NCBI RefSeq assembly: GCF_003056355.1
Contig: NZ_PYVW01000009.1
Span: forward strand, 1-64,000
Source: Devosia naphthalenivorans
GTDB taxonomy: Bacteria; Pseudomonadota; Alphaproteobacteria; Rhizobiales; Devosiaceae
Reading direction: 5' to 3'
DNA length: 64,000 bases
Position numbers and translations under genes: made by a program. Below, piece by piece: positions 53,181 through 61,672 of this stretch. Within the stretch, counting starts at the first letter, position 1, and each line of letters begins with the position of its first letter. A model generated the notes under the pieces. The model saw only the letters and a program-made list of their open reading frames with translations, had not been told where the DNA came from and ran no database searches.

Positions 53181-54560
53181 ATGTCCAAAATCATCCATAT
53201 CATCGGCGGCGGTCTTGCCGGCTCTGAAGCTGCCTGGCAGGCGGCCGAAGCCGGCGCCAAAGTCATCCTCCACGAAATGCGCCCGGTACGCGGCACCGAC
53301 GCTCACCAGACCGATAGCCTGGCCGAGCTGGTGTGCTCCAACAGTTTCCGCTCGGACGATCATGAGCACAATGCCGTCGGACTTCTGCATGAAGAGATGC
53401 GCCGCTGCGGCTCGCTGATCATGCGCGCGGCTGACCAGCACAAGCTGCCCGCGGGTGGCGCTCTGGCGGTCGACCGGCACGGCTTCTCAGCCGAGGTTAC
53501 CCGGGCCATCGAGAACCATCCCAACATCACCATGGCGCGTGAGGAGGTCCCCGGCCTGCCCCCTGCAGAATGGGACAACGTCATCATCGCCACGGGGCCA
53601 TTGACCTCGCCCGCCCTGGCGGAGGCCATCCTAGAGAAGACCGGGGAAGACTCGCTGGCGTTCTTCGATGCCATTGCACCGATCGTGCACTACGACAGCA
53701 TCAATATGGACATTGTCTGGGCGCAGTCGCGCTATGACAAGGCCGGCCCAGGCGGCACGGGGGCTGACTACCTCAACTGCCCGATGAACAAGGATCAGTA
53801 CTTTGCATTTGTCGAGGCGCTGAAGACCGCGCCGCTGCACGAGTTCAAGGACTGGGAAAAGGTGCCTTACTTCGATGGGTGCCTGCCGATTGAGGTGATG
53901 GCTGAGCGAGGCGTGGAAACTTTGCGCCACGGGCCGATGAAGCCAGTTGGCCTGACCAATCCGCGCGATCCGACTGTAAAGTCCTACGCCATTGTGCAAT
54001 TGCGGCAGGACAATGCCTTGGGCACTTTGTGGAACATGGTCGGCTTCCAGACCAAGATGCGCTACGGCATTCAGGCCGAGATTTTCCGCATGATCCCCGG
54101 CCTGGAGAATGCGCAATTCGCCCGGTTGGGCGGGCTGCACCGCAACACGTTCCTCAACTCGCCCAAGGTTCTGGGGCCGGATCTCAAGCTCAAGGCTGAC
54201 CCGCGCATCCGATTTGCCGGCCAGGTCACGGGCGTGGAAGGATATGTCGAGAGTGCGGCGATTGGCCTGATTACCGGGCGATTGGCAGCGGCCGACGCGC
54301 GCGGCGAACCGATGGCAACGCCACCGCGCACTACGGCGCTGGGCGCACTGGTTGACCATATCACGGGGGGTCATATTGAGGCCGAGGGCTATAGCGGGGC
54401 TCGCAGTTTTCAGCCGATGAACGTCAATTTTGGGCTGTTTCCGGAGGTGAGCATCACACGGCCGGAAGGGGTTACCCGCTGGCGTGGCAACGATAAAACC
54501 ATGGCCAAGCGCAAGGCGATTACGTCTCGGGCGCTGGAGGACCTGAAAGCCTGGGCCTAG
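53181..54560 (+). CDS. trmFO: Methylenetetrahydrofolate-tRNA-(uracil-5-)-methyltransferase TrmFO
   Basis: FAD/folate-dependent enzyme that makes m5U54 in the T-loop of tRNA, distinct from SAM-dependent TrmA. The 459-residue protein starts with the FAD-binding [20 protein letters not shown], then [32 protein letters not shown] and the C-terminal [11 protein letters not shown]. It is of full length. The stop overlaps the convergent gene at 54557 by 4 bases. Confidence 0.95.
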   Translation: MSKIIHIIGGGLAGSEAAWQAAEAGAKVILHEMRPVRGTDAHQTDSLAELVCSNSFRSDDHEHNAVGLLHEEMRRCGSLIMRAADQHKLPAGGALAVDRHGFSAEVTRAIENHPNITMAREEVPGLPPAEWDNVIIATGPLTSPALAEAILEKTGEDSLAFFDAIAPIVHYDSINMDIVWAQSRYDKAGPGGTGADYLNCPMNKDQYFAFVEALKTAPLHEFKDWEKVPYFDGCLPIEVMAERGVETLRHGPMKPVGLTNPRDPTVKSYAIVQLRQDNALGTLWNMVGFQTKMRYGIQAEIFRMIPGLENAQFARLGGLHRNTFLNSPKVLGPDLKLKADPRIRFAGQVTGVEGYVESAAIGLITGRLAAADARGEPMATPPRTTALGALVDHITGGHIEAEGYSGARSFQPMNVNFGLFPEVSITRPEGVTRWRGNDKTMAKRKAITSRALEDLKAWA

Positions 54561-55402
54561 CGGTTCCGGAATGCCCACCAGGTCATGCGGGCGATTTTGC
54601 GCCAATCGGGCTCCTCTGGCAGGGGCTCGAAGGGGGAGCTGTTTCGCTGGTCGATCTGATCCAGTTGGTGTCGCAGGACGGGAAGCATGGCAAAGCCTGC
54701 TTTGAGTTTGCCGGGAAGCAGCTTGATAGCTGCCTCAGCTTTGCCCAGGTGCATGCTCGCCAATTCACTGATCTGGCCCAAAGCAGCCTGCAGACCTTCA
54801 CTGTCGGTGCGCGAAAACAACTCTGTCTCGCGCACGCCATTGGCCTCCATGATGGTCCAGGGGAGCATGATGCGGCCTTGAGACGAGACGTAATCCAAAG
54901 CTCGTAGATGACCGATCATGGCGTGGGCCACGCCGAGGTGCCCGGCGGCGTCGCCGGTCTCTACCATTGCGCCGTCATTGAGAATCATCGCGGCCAATTG
55001 ATAGAGCGTCGAATTGGTTTCCCCGGCATAGCCTTCGAAGGTTTCAAGGTCCGGCATCGGGTCATCGTAGAGATCGAAGCGGCGGGCGCCGATCAGGCGC
55101 AACAGCGTTCCGGTCGGTATGTTGTAGCGCTGGATGCTGTCGAGCAACGCATCGGCGACCGGGTTCTGCCGAACTGCACCGTGGCCTTCGCCGGTTAGGG
55201 CGTCACTCCACCATTGCAGGCGGACTTCGCCCGGCGCGGGATTGCTGACGCGCTCGCGAATGGCGGCGATATCTGCGTTGAAGGCGTAAAGCGCGGTGAC
55301 GGCGTCACGATGTTGGCCGCTAAGGACCAGCGTTGAAAGATAGCGGTCATGGTCGCCTGCCCGCAGCGCCTCGGCCGCATGAGCGTAGCTGCCTTCAGCC
55401 AT
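54557..55402 (-). CDS. Squalene/phytoene synthase-family protein (NDUFAF6-like)
   Basis: The 281-residue all-helical protein has the trans-isoprenyl synthase fold. The first aspartate-rich region is degraded ([13 protein letters not shown] instead of DxxxD) and the second reads [12 protein letters not shown], so synthase activity is doubtful. This is the form of the mitochondrial complex I assembly factor NDUFAF6 and its alphaproteobacterial orthologs. The ATG at 55402 overlaps the stop of the NDUFAF3-like gene by one base (TGATG), so they are coupled. Confidence 0.85.
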   Translation of the reverse strand: MAEGSYAHAAEALRAGDHDRYLSTLVLSGQHRDAVTALYAFNADIAAIRERVSNPAPGEVRLQWWSDALTGEGHGAVRQNPVADALLDSIQRYNIPTGTLLRLIGARRFDLYDDPMPDLETFEGYAGETNSTLYQLAAMILNDGAMVETGDAAGHLGVAHAMIGHLRALDYVSSQGRIMLPWTIMEANGVRETELFSRTDSEGLQAALGQISELASMHLGKAEAAIKLLPGKLKAGFAMLPVLRHQLDQIDQRNSSPFEPLPEEPDWRKIARMTWWAFRNR

Positions 55403-55794
55403 CAGCGCACACTCTCGACCGCAAGCAAGGCTGCGGCGACGGCCCGCTCCTCGGCGAGCAGCACGTTGTAGGTGCGCACGGCGCCACCAGTTCCGATCGC
55501 TTCCACGATGATCCTGCGTTCACGAAGTTCTTCGCGCAGCGCCTTTGGGAAAGCCGCAACGCCCGGGCCCAAGCCGATCAGCAGTACATCGATCTGATCA
55601 GCCGCGGCAAAGACCCGTTCCAGTGATTCTCGGGTGATCTCGGCCGGCGTGGTAGCCGCCCAGGCGTGCATGCCGGTTGGCAAGCATAACAGGGACCCAC
55701 GGTGCGACATGCCCGCGAAACGGAAGCCGCCATTGCCATAGGCGTCGATGCCGACCTGGTATGGATAGTGCCCGGTGTCGTTCACTGTGTGCAT
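55402..55794 (-). CDS. Mth938/DUF498 domain protein (NDUFAF3-like)
   Basis: The 130-residue protein has the Mth938 fold signature: IDAYGNGGFRFAGMSHRGSLL, then DVLLIGLGPGV, and the C-terminal EAIGTGGAVRTYNVLLAEER. The human relative NDUFAF3 is a complex I assembly factor, and in alphaproteobacteria the gene is typically next to secDF and yajC, as here. The start at 55794 has no strong ribosome site; a GTG three codons in is another option. A palindromic repeat lies between it and secDF. Confidence 0.87.
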   Translation of the reverse strand: MHTVNDTGHYPYQVGIDAYGNGGFRFAGMSHRGSLLCLPTGMHAWAATTPAEITRESLERVFAAADQIDVLLIGLGPGVAAFPKALREELRERRIIVEAIGTGGAVRTYNVLLAEERAVAAALLAVESVR

Positions 55795-55847
55795 CCATAG
55801 TTTGGCGGGAACGGGCGGGGTTTGGTCTGGTTCCGGACCCTCCGCGT

Positions 55848-55916
55848 CATTCCCGCGAAGGCGGGAATCTCATTTCTCTTCGACACCAAAGTGGGATTCC
55901 CGCTTTCGCGGGAATG
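55848..55916. repeat. Palindromic repeat pair (TTCCCGC family) between secDF and the NDUFAF3-like gene
   Basis: The arms 55848-55869 (one A-to-G change in the core: GCGAAGGCGGG) and 55895-55916 are near-perfect reverse complements. This is another family member inside an operon gap. Confidence 0.85.
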
Positions 55917-55936
55917 ACCCGGTGTGTGAGCAATAC

Positions 55937-58483
55937 TTATACCGATGCACCGTCCGCGGTTTTTGCGGGCAGATCATCCTGTTCAGAGCGCGACTTGAGG
56001 CCGAAATTGATCAGGATCGGTCCGTTGACGATAATCGAGGAATACATGCCCACCAGCGAGCCGAAGGTCATGGCGATGGTGAAACTGCGGATGACCTCGC
56101 CGCCAAAGATAACCAGCGGAATTAGGGCCAGGAACACGGTGAACTGCGTCAAGGACGTACGCACGATGGTCTGGTTGATCGACAGATCGATCAGGTCAGG
56201 CAGTGGCATCTTTCGATGTTTTCGCAGGTTTTCACGAACGCGGTCGGAAACCACCACCGTTTCGTTCAGTGACAGACCCACAAGAGTCAGCACCGCCGCA
56301 ATCGAGGTCAAGTTGAACTCGAGCCCCGTTATGGAGAACAGACCGATGGTCATGATGATGTCGTGCGTCGTCGTGGTCACCGCTGCCAGGGCGAACTGCC
56401 ATTCGAAGCGGAACCAGATGTAGATCAGGATCGCGGCAAGAGCGACGATAACCGCAATGGCGCCCTTCCAGGCCAGCTCCCCAGACACGGTGCCGCTAAC
56501 GGCCTCCGTACTGCGGACGGTGTAGTTCTCCGTAGCCAAAGCATCACGGACCTTGGTTACGGCAGCCTGGTCAGCATCCTGGCCGCCTTCCTGGGCCTGC
56601 ACACGTACCAGAACGTCTTCGGGGGTACCGAAGCCCTGAACCTGCACTTCGCCCAGTTCGAGATCAGCCAGAAGCTCGCGTACGCTACCAACGTCGGCCG
56701 GGCCATCTTCATGCTGGATGACAATGGCCGTGCCGCCCACGAAGTCGATGCCCAGATTGAAGCCCTTGAAATAGGCCGACCCGATGGAGAGCAGGCTCGC
56801 GACGATGGAGAACGCGATCACATAGCGCGAGATCTTCATGAACGGTATTTTGGTGCCGTCCGGAATGAAGCGGAAATGCTGGATCTTGAGGGTCTTGGGC
56901 CGCTTGTTGCGATACCACATGCCCACGAAATAGAGCGTCACCGTGTAGGACGTGAAGAGTGACGTCAGGATGCCGAGGCCCAGCGTGACAGCGAAGCCCT
57001 GCACCGGGCCGGAGCCCAGGAAGTAGAGTACGATTGCCGCAATGAGCTGGGTCAGGTGCGAATCGACAATGGTGCCCCACGCACGCTCGAAGCCCGCATT
57101 GATCGCCTGCAGGGGCGATTTGCCAGCCTTCTGCTCCTCACGCATGCGCTCGTAGATCAGCACGTTTGCGTCGACGGCCATGCCGATGGTGAGCACGATG
57201 CCGGCAATACCGGGCAGAGTGAGCGTTGCACCAAGCATGGAGAGCGCGCCAAAGATCAGCACGATATTGAGGATCAGCGAGATATTGGCGAAGACGCCCC
57301 AGAGGCCATAGGCAACGACCATGAAGGCAATGACCAGCACGGAGGCAACGATACCTGCCGTCAAACCATGCTGGATCGAATCGGCACCAAGGCTGGCGTC
57401 GACGGTGCGCTCTTCAATGATGTCGAGGCTGGCGGGCAAGGCGCCGGCGCGGAGCAGCACGGCAAGATCGTTGGCAGTTGCGGTGGTGAAATCACCGCTA
57501 ATCTGCCCGGTGCCTCCGGTGATGGGAGACTGAATAACCGGCGCGGTGACAACGGAGTTGTCGAGCACAATAGCGAAGCGCTGGCCGACATTGGAGGACG
57601 TGATCTGCCCGAAGGTAACGGCGCCGCGGGTATCCAGCCGGAAGCTGACGACAGGCATGGCGCGTTGCTGGTCGTAGCTTGGCTGTGCGTCGACCAGCGA
57701 CTCGCCACCGAGCGCGACGTCCTCATAAAGCAGCTCTTCGCCGCCATCCTGCGAAGGCAGGATCATCGTGCCAGCCGGCAGTCCCTGGGCCTGAGCCTGG
57801 GCTGCGGTCATGCCGGGGTAGACCATGTGGAAGGTCAGGCGCGCTGTCTGGGAAATAATGTTCTTGAGGCGTGTCGAATCGCCGAAGCCGGGGACCTGTA
57901 CGAGAATGCGGTTGGTGCCCTGGCGCTGGATGGAGGGCTCGGTGGTACCCAGTTCGTCGACGCGGTTACGGATAACTTCGATCGACTGAGCGACGAGCGC
58001 GGACATGCGCTGCTCGATGCCTTCAGGCGTAAGGGAGACGGTCAGCTTGCCGTCAGGTGTTTCGCCGAACGCGAGCTCATTGACGCCGCCGACGGCGATC
58101 AGGGAATTACTGACGGTATTTTGCAGCGCCTGGACGGCGGTGCGCGCCGCGTCCTTCTGGGAAGGATCGGTCAGCTCGATAGTCAGGGAATTGGCGGCTT
58201 CATCGGTGGTGATGAGATTGCCGATGCCGTTCTGGTTCGCCAGAGTATTGCGGACGTCGCGGCGCAGCCCTTGCAGGCGCTCGGAGACGATGCCTTCCTC
58301 GTTGACCTGAAGCAGCAGATGCGAGCCGCCCTGCAAATCAAGCCCCAGCACCACGGTCTGCTTCGGCAGGAAGCCCGGCCAGGCGTCGCGCACGTTTTCC
58401 GGCAGGAAGCTGGGAACGGCAAAGAGCACGCCCATTAGAGCGACGAAGGCGATGATTGCGGTGCGGATCGGCGAGAACTGCAT
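55937..58483 (-). CDS. secDF: SecD-SecF fused protein translocase subunit
   Basis: An accessory translocase component that uses the proton gradient to pull exported proteins. The 848-residue fusion has the SecD half (TVVLGLDLQGGSHLLLQV, periplasmic P1 domain, SecD membrane part with IAGIVLTIGMAVDANVLIYER) and then the SecF half from about residue 550 (GIDFVGGTAIVIQ, ...VGLSLNETVVVSDRVRENLR). About twelve transmembrane helices are visible. SecD and SecF are fused in Devosia-like alphaproteobacteria. It lies downstream of yajC on the same strand, and the NDUFAF3-like gene follows. Confidence 0.95.
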   Translation of the reverse strand: MQFSPIRTAIIAFVALMGVLFAVPSFLPENVRDAWPGFLPKQTVVLGLDLQGGSHLLLQVNEEGIVSERLQGLRRDVRNTLANQNGIGNLITTDEAANSLTIELTDPSQKDAARTAVQALQNTVSNSLIAVGGVNELAFGETPDGKLTVSLTPEGIEQRMSALVAQSIEVIRNRVDELGTTEPSIQRQGTNRILVQVPGFGDSTRLKNIISQTARLTFHMVYPGMTAAQAQAQGLPAGTMILPSQDGGEELLYEDVALGGESLVDAQPSYDQQRAMPVVSFRLDTRGAVTFGQITSSNVGQRFAIVLDNSVVTAPVIQSPITGGTGQISGDFTTATANDLAVLLRAGALPASLDIIEERTVDASLGADSIQHGLTAGIVASVLVIAFMVVAYGLWGVFANISLILNIVLIFGALSMLGATLTLPGIAGIVLTIGMAVDANVLIYERMREEQKAGKSPLQAINAGFERAWGTIVDSHLTQLIAAIVLYFLGSGPVQGFAVTLGLGILTSLFTSYTVTLYFVGMWYRNKRPKTLKIQHFRFIPDGTKIPFMKISRYVIAFSIVASLLSIGSAYFKGFNLGIDFVGGTAIVIQHEDGPADVGSVRELLADLELGEVQVQGFGTPEDVLVRVQAQEGGQDADQAAVTKVRDALATENYTVRSTEAVSGTVSGELAWKGAIAVIVALAAILIYIWFRFEWQFALAAVTTTTHDIIMTIGLFSITGLEFNLTSIAAVLTLVGLSLNETVVVSDRVRENLRKHRKMPLPDLIDLSINQTIVRTSLTQFTVFLALIPLVIFGGEVIRSFTIAMTFGSLVGMYSSIIVNGPILINFGLKSRSEQDDLPAKTADGASV

Positions 58484-58500
58484 GGATAGGTCCTGAACGG

Positions 58501-58525
58501 AAAAACCGGAGCCCGTGGGCTCCGG
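58501..58525 (-). terminator. Terminator or attenuator between yajC and secDF
   Basis: CCGGAGCCC at 58506-58514 and GGGCTCCGG at 58517-58525; on the minus strand the stem is followed by TTTTT (58501-58505). This intrinsic-terminator shape lies between two genes of one operon and would leave secDF at a lower level than yajC. Confidence 0.75.
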
Positions 58526-58543
58526 CGAAAGGCGGAGGCTGCG

Positions 58544-58897
58544 TTAGGCAGGCTTGTTGTCGTTGACCGGCTCGGCCTTGGAGCGCACGTCGCTGATCAT
58601 GCCGCGTACCAGCTTCACCTTGACGCCCTGGGCGATTTCGACCTCGAGGTCTTCGCCATCAACAGCCTTGGTCACCTTGCCGACGATGCCGCCGGTGGTG
58701 ACCACGGTGTCGCCACGACGGATGGCCGAAAGCATCGCCTGCTGTGCCTTGAGACGCTTCTGCTGAGGGCGGAAGATCAAGAGCCAGAAAATCACCACCA
58801 GCAGCAGGATGGGCATGAGCTGGATGAAAATATCGGTGATACCGCCACCCGTGGAGGGGGCGCCGGCTGCCTGGGCAAAAGCGGGCGTTACAAACAT
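58544..58897 (-). CDS. yajC: Preprotein translocase accessory subunit YajC
   Basis: A small inner-membrane protein of the SecDF-YajC complex. The 117-residue product has a short periplasmic start, one transmembrane helix at about 26-44 (LMPILLLVVIFWLLIF) and the family's RPQQKRLKAQQAMLSAIRRGD, VVTTGGIVGKV. It is the first gene of the yajC-secDF cluster. Confidence 0.93.
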   Translation of the reverse strand: MFVTPAFAQAAGAPSTGGGITDIFIQLMPILLLVVIFWLLIFRPQQKRLKAQQAMLSAIRRGDTVVTTGGIVGKVTKAVDGEDLEVEIAQGVKVKLVRGMISDVRSKAEPVNDNKPA

Positions 58898-59023
58898 GAG
58901 GCGAGTTCCTTGTTTTTCTTCTTGGGTTTATTGAGGGACAGCGCCAGGCACCAGCATCGTCTATCAAGGCCACTGGACGCATATGGGGCTAGCTGCACTT
59001 GCGCCCCGGTCAAAATCGGCCGG

Positions 59024-59052
59024 ACTATACATTTGCACCCATCTGATTGCAA
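59024..59052 (-). promoter_or_regulatory. Candidate sigma-70 promoter of the yajC-secDF unit
   Basis: Read on the minus strand: TTGCAA at 59052-59047, a 17-base spacer, then TATAGT at 59029-59024, about 125 bases upstream of yajC. Confidence 0.5.
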
Positions 59053-59094
59053 AGCCATTCCGGGGGTCGCAAATTGCCGCGCCGACCATAGGAT

Positions 59095-59976
59095 TTGACG
59101 ACATTGACCAGCAAAGACCACCTCGCCGAGATCGCCGCAACGCTGGCGGAAATCGCAAGCTCACTCAAGACGTTGGTTCCGGGGGCTGAGAAACCGATTC
59201 CGGTTCTGAGCGATGCCGATGCCTATCATTGGGATGGTGATGCCGGAGTGTTGATGGCTGTGCCGGTCGTCAGCCGCATGCCACTGGCAATGCTCAAGGG
59301 GATCGATGCCGTTCAGGACATCCTGCTACGCAACACGGAACAGTTTGCCCGCGGGCATGGCGCGAACAACGCGCTGCTGTGGGGCGCTCGCGGCATGGGC
59401 AAGAGTTCGCTGGTCAAGGCCATCCATGGCGACATCGCGGAGCGCGACGGCTTCGAGCGCCTGGTGCTGATCGAGATCGCGCGGGAGGACCTCGACACCC
59501 TCCCTGCCCTGATGCGCCGGATTGGACAGGAGCAGGCGCGGTTTATCGTGTTCTGCGACGACCTCAGCTTCGACAATGGCGAAACCAGCTACAAATCGCT
59601 CAAGACGATTCTGGATGGCGGGCTCGAGGGGCGGCCGGACAACGTGCTGTTCTACGCGACATCGAATCGGCGCCATCTCATGCCGCGCGACATGATCGAG
59701 AACGAGCGTTCGACGGCTATCAACCCGGGCGAGGCAGTCGAGGAAAAGGTATCGCTGTCGGACCGGTTCGGACTGTGGCTGGGGTTCCACAATTGCGACC
59801 AGCCGACATTCCTGACCATGGTGCGGGCCTATGCCGACCATTTCGGACTCGAAATCGACGATGAGACGCTACGCGCGCGGGCTATCGAATGGGCAGCCAC
59901 ACGTGGTGCGCGTTCGGGGCGCGTGGCGGTGCAACTGGTGCGGACGCTGGCCGGTGAATTGGGGAAGCGCGCGTAA
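59095..59976 (+). CDS. DUF815-family ATP-binding protein (AAA-like)
   Basis: The 293-residue cytoplasmic protein has a P-loop (LLWGARGMGKSSLVKAI) near residue 93, Walker B-like RFIVFCDDLSF, and the sensor region DNVLFYATSNRRHLMP. It has the DUF815 fold, conserved in proteobacteria and often next to yajC; its function is unknown. Start candidates are TTG at 59095 and TTG at 59104. Neither has an ideal site (AGGAT), so the exact N terminus is uncertain. It is divergent from yajC. Confidence 0.85.
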   Translation: MTTLTSKDHLAEIAATLAEIASSLKTLVPGAEKPIPVLSDADAYHWDGDAGVLMAVPVVSRMPLAMLKGIDAVQDILLRNTEQFARGHGANNALLWGARGMGKSSLVKAIHGDIAERDGFERLVLIEIAREDLDTLPALMRRIGQEQARFIVFCDDLSFDNGETSYKSLKTILDGGLEGRPDNVLFYATSNRRHLMPRDMIENERSTAINPGEAVEEKVSLSDRFGLWLGFHNCDQPTFLTMVRAYADHFGLEIDDETLRARAIEWAATRGARSGRVAVQLVRTLAGELGKRA

Positions 59977-60033
59977 GGTGAATTTCTTCGATGGACCTCA
60001 GGTGAGATCGAGCGAGTGGGGGCCTGGGTGCCA

Positions 60034-60067
60034 CGACCTCGTGGTTCGACAGGCTCACCATGAGGTC
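60034..60067. repeat. TTCGACAGGCTCA-family repeat
   Basis: CGACCTCGTGGTTCGACAGG... matches the right arm of the 13.9-kb element. Only one arm is clear, with CACCATGAGGT closing a partial hairpin. Confidence 0.6.
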
Positions 60068-60106
60068 TGCTGAGTCAATCTGTTCTGCGGGACATCCTCA
60101 AACGCA

Positions 60107-60131
60107 AAACCCCCGCTTTCGCGGGGGTCTC
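60107..60131 (-). terminator. Terminator of the nlpD-like gene
   Basis: ACCCCCGC at 60109-60116 and GCGGGGGT at 60121-60128 form an 8-bp stem with a 4-base loop. On the minus strand it is followed by TTTTGCGTTT, placed 20-40 bases after the gene's stop. Confidence 0.85.
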
Positions 60132-60149
60132 ACTCCGTAGTTCTGGCAG

Positions 60150-61427
60150 TCAGCTTGCGAGCAGCGGCACTGGATCGACCGGGGTCGCGCCCTTGCGCAG
60201 TTCGAAGTGCAGTTGCGGCTTGGTGACCGAGCCGGTCATGCCGGCCGCACCGATAGTGTCGCCGCGGGCAACATTGGCGCCCTTGGTGACGCTCATCGAG
60301 CCGAGATGCGCATAGGCGGACACGTAGCCATTGGGATGGCGGATCAGGACCAGATTGCCATAACCCTCAACGCCCGAGCCGACATAGATCACGGTGCCGT
60401 TCTCGGCAGCCTTGACGGCGGAGCCTTCGGACGCCTCGATATTGATGCCGGTGCCCTTGGACGAGGCGAAATCGGTCAGGATGCGCCCGCTGACAGGCCA
60501 GCGGAACTTGTCGCTGCCCGATGCCACGGGCTCGTTTGCTGGAGCGGTCGCCACCTGCGTCGGAGCGGCAGGAGCCGGAGCAGCTTGTGGTGCAGGTGCC
60601 GCGGCAGGAGCGACAGCACTCTGCTGCAAGGTATTAGGTGTCGCAGCCGGCAAGGTCTGCTGCGCAGGCACCGGCATCGCCGCTGGCGTCGCGCTGGCGA
60701 CCTGTGTTGGTGCCTTGGCCGCGAGCAGATCAGCACGGCCTGGAATAATCACCGACTGGCCGACGACGATCTTGTCGGGCGAGGACAGGCCATTTGCCTG
60801 AACGATCGCCTGGGTCGTCACTTCATAGCGGCGGGCGATGGTGTAGAGCGACTCGCCGCTGGCGATGGTGTGTTTGAAGGTGCCGCCTGCGGCAGATGGC
60901 GCCGGTGTTGGCGTCGACGCAATGGTCGGCACGGAACTGTTGGTGGGAAGGCTGCCAAGGGTGGCGGGGGACGGCATCGGGGCGGCCGATGCAAAAGCGG
61001 GCTGTGCTTGCATGGGTGGAAGGGATCCCTGGGACGAGGAACTCAATACTGGAAGGTCTTGGGACTGGACGGAGGGCGTTGAGCCGCCCGTCTGCAGGGG
61101 CGCCAGCGGCTGAGAATAGGCCGCTGGAGATGGCTGGTTCCATGCGGGTTGCGCCGCAGGCTGACTGTTCCACATGCCGCCATTGCCCAGGGGCGCTGGT
61201 GGCAGGAACTGATTTTCGGCAACCATGGCCTGCGGCGCGCCGAGGCTGGATGGCATGCTCTGGTTCATGGGGGGTGGTGCCGACTGCTGCACCGAGCCGG
61301 TGGTGGTATTGTCGCTGAAGGCGCGACTACCCAGGCTGGAACACCCGGAAAGAGCAATAGCGGCAGTTACCAAACCGGCCATTGCAACGGCGCTTTTCGG
61401 CGCTCGACGGCATACGCGGATATTCAT
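60150..61427 (-). CDS. NlpD-like lipoprotein: LysM plus degenerate M23/LytM domain
   Basis: The 425-residue outer-membrane lipoprotein candidate has a signal peptide with lipobox ALSGC-SS (Cys near 29), a long Ser/Pro/Gln-rich region, a LysM domain near 188-232 (HTIASGESLYTIARRYEVTTQA), an Ala/Pro linker, and a LytM domain. The zinc HxxxD motif is replaced by GINIEAS and the HxH reads QLHFE, so it is not catalytic. Such proteins activate amidases like AmiC (43 kb) at the septum. It lies where alphaproteobacteria usually have lysM after surE-pcm. Confidence 0.88.
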   Translation of the reverse strand: MNIRVCRRAPKSAVAMAGLVTAAIALSGCSSLGSRAFSDNTTTGSVQQSAPPPMNQSMPSSLGAPQAMVAENQFLPPAPLGNGGMWNSQPAAQPAWNQPSPAAYSQPLAPLQTGGSTPSVQSQDLPVLSSSSQGSLPPMQAQPAFASAAPMPSPATLGSLPTNSSVPTIASTPTPAPSAAGGTFKHTIASGESLYTIARRYEVTTQAIVQANGLSSPDKIVVGQSVIIPGRADLLAAKAPTQVASATPAAMPVPAQQTLPAATPNTLQQSAVAPAAAPAPQAAPAPAAPTQVATAPANEPVASGSDKFRWPVSGRILTDFASSKGTGINIEASEGSAVKAAENGTVIYVGSGVEGYGNLVLIRHPNGYVSAYAHLGSMSVTKGANVARGDTIGAAGMTGSVTKPQLHFELRKGATPVDPVPLLAS

Positions 61428-61604
61428 CAGCTTACTCGTACGCAGGTACTCAACACGAGATTGAATTTAGGCCGGTAAGGTAAAGACGAGTTTAAGGCGA
61501 ATGCGATTTGAGCAAAATCGTGAAGAGCGGATTCTGGAATGGGTAAGGTTAAGGGTGGGGGTGCCCGAAAGGGGAAATCGGATCTTGGCAGGAAATGGAA
61601 GTGG

Positions 61605-61626
61605 GATTCCCGCTTTCGCGGGAATG
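61605..61626. repeat. Single arm of the TTCCCGC palindromic repeat
   Basis: The 22-base palindrome is identical to one arm of the 55.9-kb pair, in the gap between surE and the nlpD-like gene. Confidence 0.85.
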
Positions 61627-61672
61627 ACGTGGTGGGTGCGGGTATTTGGGGGTCGGCTGGCGCAGCTGAGGA

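Noticed and set aside
57056-58438. Plus-strand open frame of 460 codons
   Set aside because: Antisense to the SecD half of secDF; composition is of the shadow type.
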